NCBI GenBank assembly: GCA_002353825.1
Contig: DEKJ01000017.1
Coordinates: 76,287 to 140,286, forward strand
DNA from: Prevotella sp. UBA2725
GTDB taxonomy: Bacteria > Bacteroidota > Bacteroidia > Bacteroidales > Bacteroidaceae
Reading direction: 5' to 3'
DNA length: 64,000 bases
Shown piece by piece: positions 62,920 to 64,000 of the stretch (position 1 is its first letter; each line of letters begins with the position of its first letter). The translations under genes were made by a program, and so were the position numbers. The notes below the pieces were generated by a model. The model was not told the origin of the DNA, did no database searches, and was given only the letters and a program-made list of their open reading frames with translations.

Positions 62920-62927
62920 TAATTTTG
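62920..62927 (+). promoter_or_regulatory. -7 element of the TerB/DnaJ gene
   Basis: TAATTTTG on the plus strand, 28 bases before the ATG at 62956; no -33 match. Confidence 0.5.
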
Positions 62928-62955
62928 CAAGGAAAAAGAAGTAACTGTCTCAAAT

Positions 62956-63741
62956 ATGGCAATAGGAAAATGGATAGGAGGCTTTCTTGGCCTCATGGCA
63001 GGTGGCCCATTGGGAGCTATCGCCGGCTTCGTGTTAGGCTCTCTCTTCGACAAGAGTACAGAGCCAGCCGAATATAATGAGAACAATAACAATTATGGTT
63101 CACAGCAGCAATTTTATGAAGGTCAACGCAATACCTTCCGCTTCTCGCTTCTTGTCCTCGCTTCTTATATCATAAGGGCTGATGGAAAAGTGATGCACTC
63201 GGAAATGAATGTCGTGCGCTCTTTCCTCCGCAACAACTTCGGAGAGGCAGCTGTATCAGAGGGTGAACAGATTCTTCTCAAGCTTTTCGATCAGCAGAAA
63301 CAGCTCGGCATGACGGAGTTTCGCTCTGCCGTAATGAGCTCCTGCCGTCAACTGCGCCAATACATGCCTTACGAGCAGCGTTTAGAACTACTCCACTTCC
63401 TCGTACTCATTGCCCAGGCTGACGGTGTAGTTTCTTCCGGCGAAGTCAATGCGCTACGCGAATGCTCTGCTGAGTTAGGAATGGATGCCTCCGACCTTGA
63501 CAGCATGCTGAACCTCAACGATGCCTCTACTTCACTCGATGCTGCCTACAAAGTGCTCGGCGTCTCTCCTTCGGCTACCGACGACGAACTGAAAGCCGCT
63601 TACCGTAAGCTTGCCTTGAAGAACCATCCCGACCGCGTAGCTTCCTTAGGCGAAGATGTTAGAAAAGCTGCTGAGCAGAAGTTCCAAGAAATCAATGCCG
63701 CAAAAGAGACTATCTGGAAAGCAAGAGGAATGAGAGGATAG
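62956..63741 (+). CDS. DjlA-like co-chaperone with TerB and DnaJ domains
   Basis: This 261-residue protein has a Gly-rich hydrophobic N-terminus (WIGGFLGLMAGGPLGAIAGFVLGSLFD, residues 5-31) that may insert in the membrane. A TerB-like helical domain (about 55-175) and a C-terminal J domain (about 192-261) with the HPD motif in YRKLALKNHPDRVASLG follow. It should recruit and stimulate DnaK. The layout matches DjlA. Confidence 0.9.
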   Translation: MAIGKWIGGFLGLMAGGPLGAIAGFVLGSLFDKSTEPAEYNENNNNYGSQQQFYEGQRNTFRFSLLVLASYIIRADGKVMHSEMNVVRSFLRNNFGEAAVSEGEQILLKLFDQQKQLGMTEFRSAVMSSCRQLRQYMPYEQRLELLHFLVLIAQADGVVSSGEVNALRECSAELGMDASDLDSMLNLNDASTSLDAAYKVLGVSPSATDDELKAAYRKLALKNHPDRVASLGEDVRKAAEQKFQEINAAKETIWKARGMRG

Positions 63742-63756
63742 AAAAATTGAAAGATT

Positions 63757-63820
63757 GAAATAATGAAATAATGAAATAATGAAATAATGAAATAATGTAA
63801 TAATGTAATAATGTAACAAT
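63757..63820. repeat. Octamer tandem repeat, eight units
   Basis: Five units GAAATAAT, two GTAATAAT and one GTAACAAT follow each other without gaps, beginning 15 bases after the djlA stop. Confidence 0.92.
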
Positions 63821-63825
63821 AAGAC

Positions 63826-63860
63826 GATAAAAGGTTGCCCTGTAAGGACAACCTTTTATC
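63826..63860. terminator. Bidirectional terminator between convergent genes
   Basis: GATAAAAGGTTGCCCT and AGGACAACCTTTTATC pair over 16 bases with one G-U pair around GTA. A-rich and T-rich flanks fit termination from both sides. Confidence 0.8.
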
Positions 63861-63880
63861 GTACATTATCAAATTATTGA

Positions 63881-64000
63881 TTATTCTTCTGCAGTTTCTT
63901 CTGTCTTTTTCTTTCTTGATGTGCGCTTGCGCTTCGGCTTAGCCTCCTCTGGAGTATCAACCTTGACACCGGCAAGCTCCGGATCGATGAGGATACGGCC
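63881..64000 (-). CDS. C-terminal end of an unidentified gene (partial)
   Basis: The last 39 codons of a minus-strand gene enter from the right edge: GRILIDPELAGVKVDTPEEA followed by a Lys/Arg-rich tail KPKRKRTSRKKKTEETAEE. The basic tail suggests a nucleic-acid-binding protein, but I cannot name it from this fragment. Confidence 0.6.
   Translation of the reverse strand, partial: GRILIDPELAGVKVDTPEEAKPKRKRTSRKKKTEETAEE

Overview
The window reads as a chromosomal segment of a Gram-negative member of the Bacteroidales, most like Prevotella in the broad sense. The reasons are: repeated promoters of the Bacteroidetes type (TTTG, about 19 bases, TAnnTTTG), a NuoCD fusion inside an 11-subunit complex I without NuoEFG, a SusC/SusD-type outer-membrane locus with an ECF sigma/FecR pair, an acyl-ACP thioesterase inside the ilv operon, and many lipoproteins. 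No phage, transposase, CRISPR array or rRNA was seen; one tRNA (Gln, CTG) is present.

Layout. 39-1527 (+): a B3/B4-domain protein and a type II pantothenate kinase. 1686-7195 (-): a LolC/E-like permease with an aminotransferase, then an operon of a glucosaminidase/LysM protein, an M64 peptidase and an EFR1-type ferredoxin. 7374-7556 (-): a small lipoprotein. 7886-18328 (-): nuoABCDHIJKLMN. 18810-21278 (-): a GH2 enzyme. 22248-28553 (-): ilvD-ilvB-ilvN-thioesterase-ilvC. 28739-31422 (-): ffh-folD and a glutaredoxin-like protein. 31489-38068 (-): trpDCFABEG, preceded by a leader peptide with three consecutive Trp codons and a terminator hairpin. 38603-42760 (+): a four-gene cluster resembling gram-positive dlt. 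43014-44804: a MetE-core methyltransferase divergent from an Lrp/AsnC regulator. 44833-49519 (-): a wrecked SusC/SusD locus. 49664-51332 (+): an intact ECF sigma factor and FecR anti-sigma. 51544-57616 (+): a flippase-like membrane protein, pepD, corA and a DUF349 protein. 57921-58728 (-): an M15 peptidase and tRNA-Gln. 58959-62350 (+): rsfS-ftsH-cdsA. 62620-64000: a small membrane protein, a TerB/DnaJ co-chaperone and the 3' end of one more gene.

The most notable signals are the following. (1) A trp attenuator sits ahead of an operon whose gene order looks like a circular permutation of the usual Bacteroides order. (2) The dlt-like cluster lies in a Gram-negative and its adenylation domain keeps the Cys linked to D-Ala selection. 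(3) The SusCD locus is broken by one nonsense codon and two deletion joints, next to apparently intact regulators. (4) The spaces between genes are dense with repeats: GC-rich inverted-repeat elements, one of which supplies the ilvB start codon and N-terminus; about 270-base palindromic elements in three copies; GC hairpins and 8-base tandem repeats that begin at or near stop codons; and tandem arrays with an exact 22-base period but unrelated sequences.
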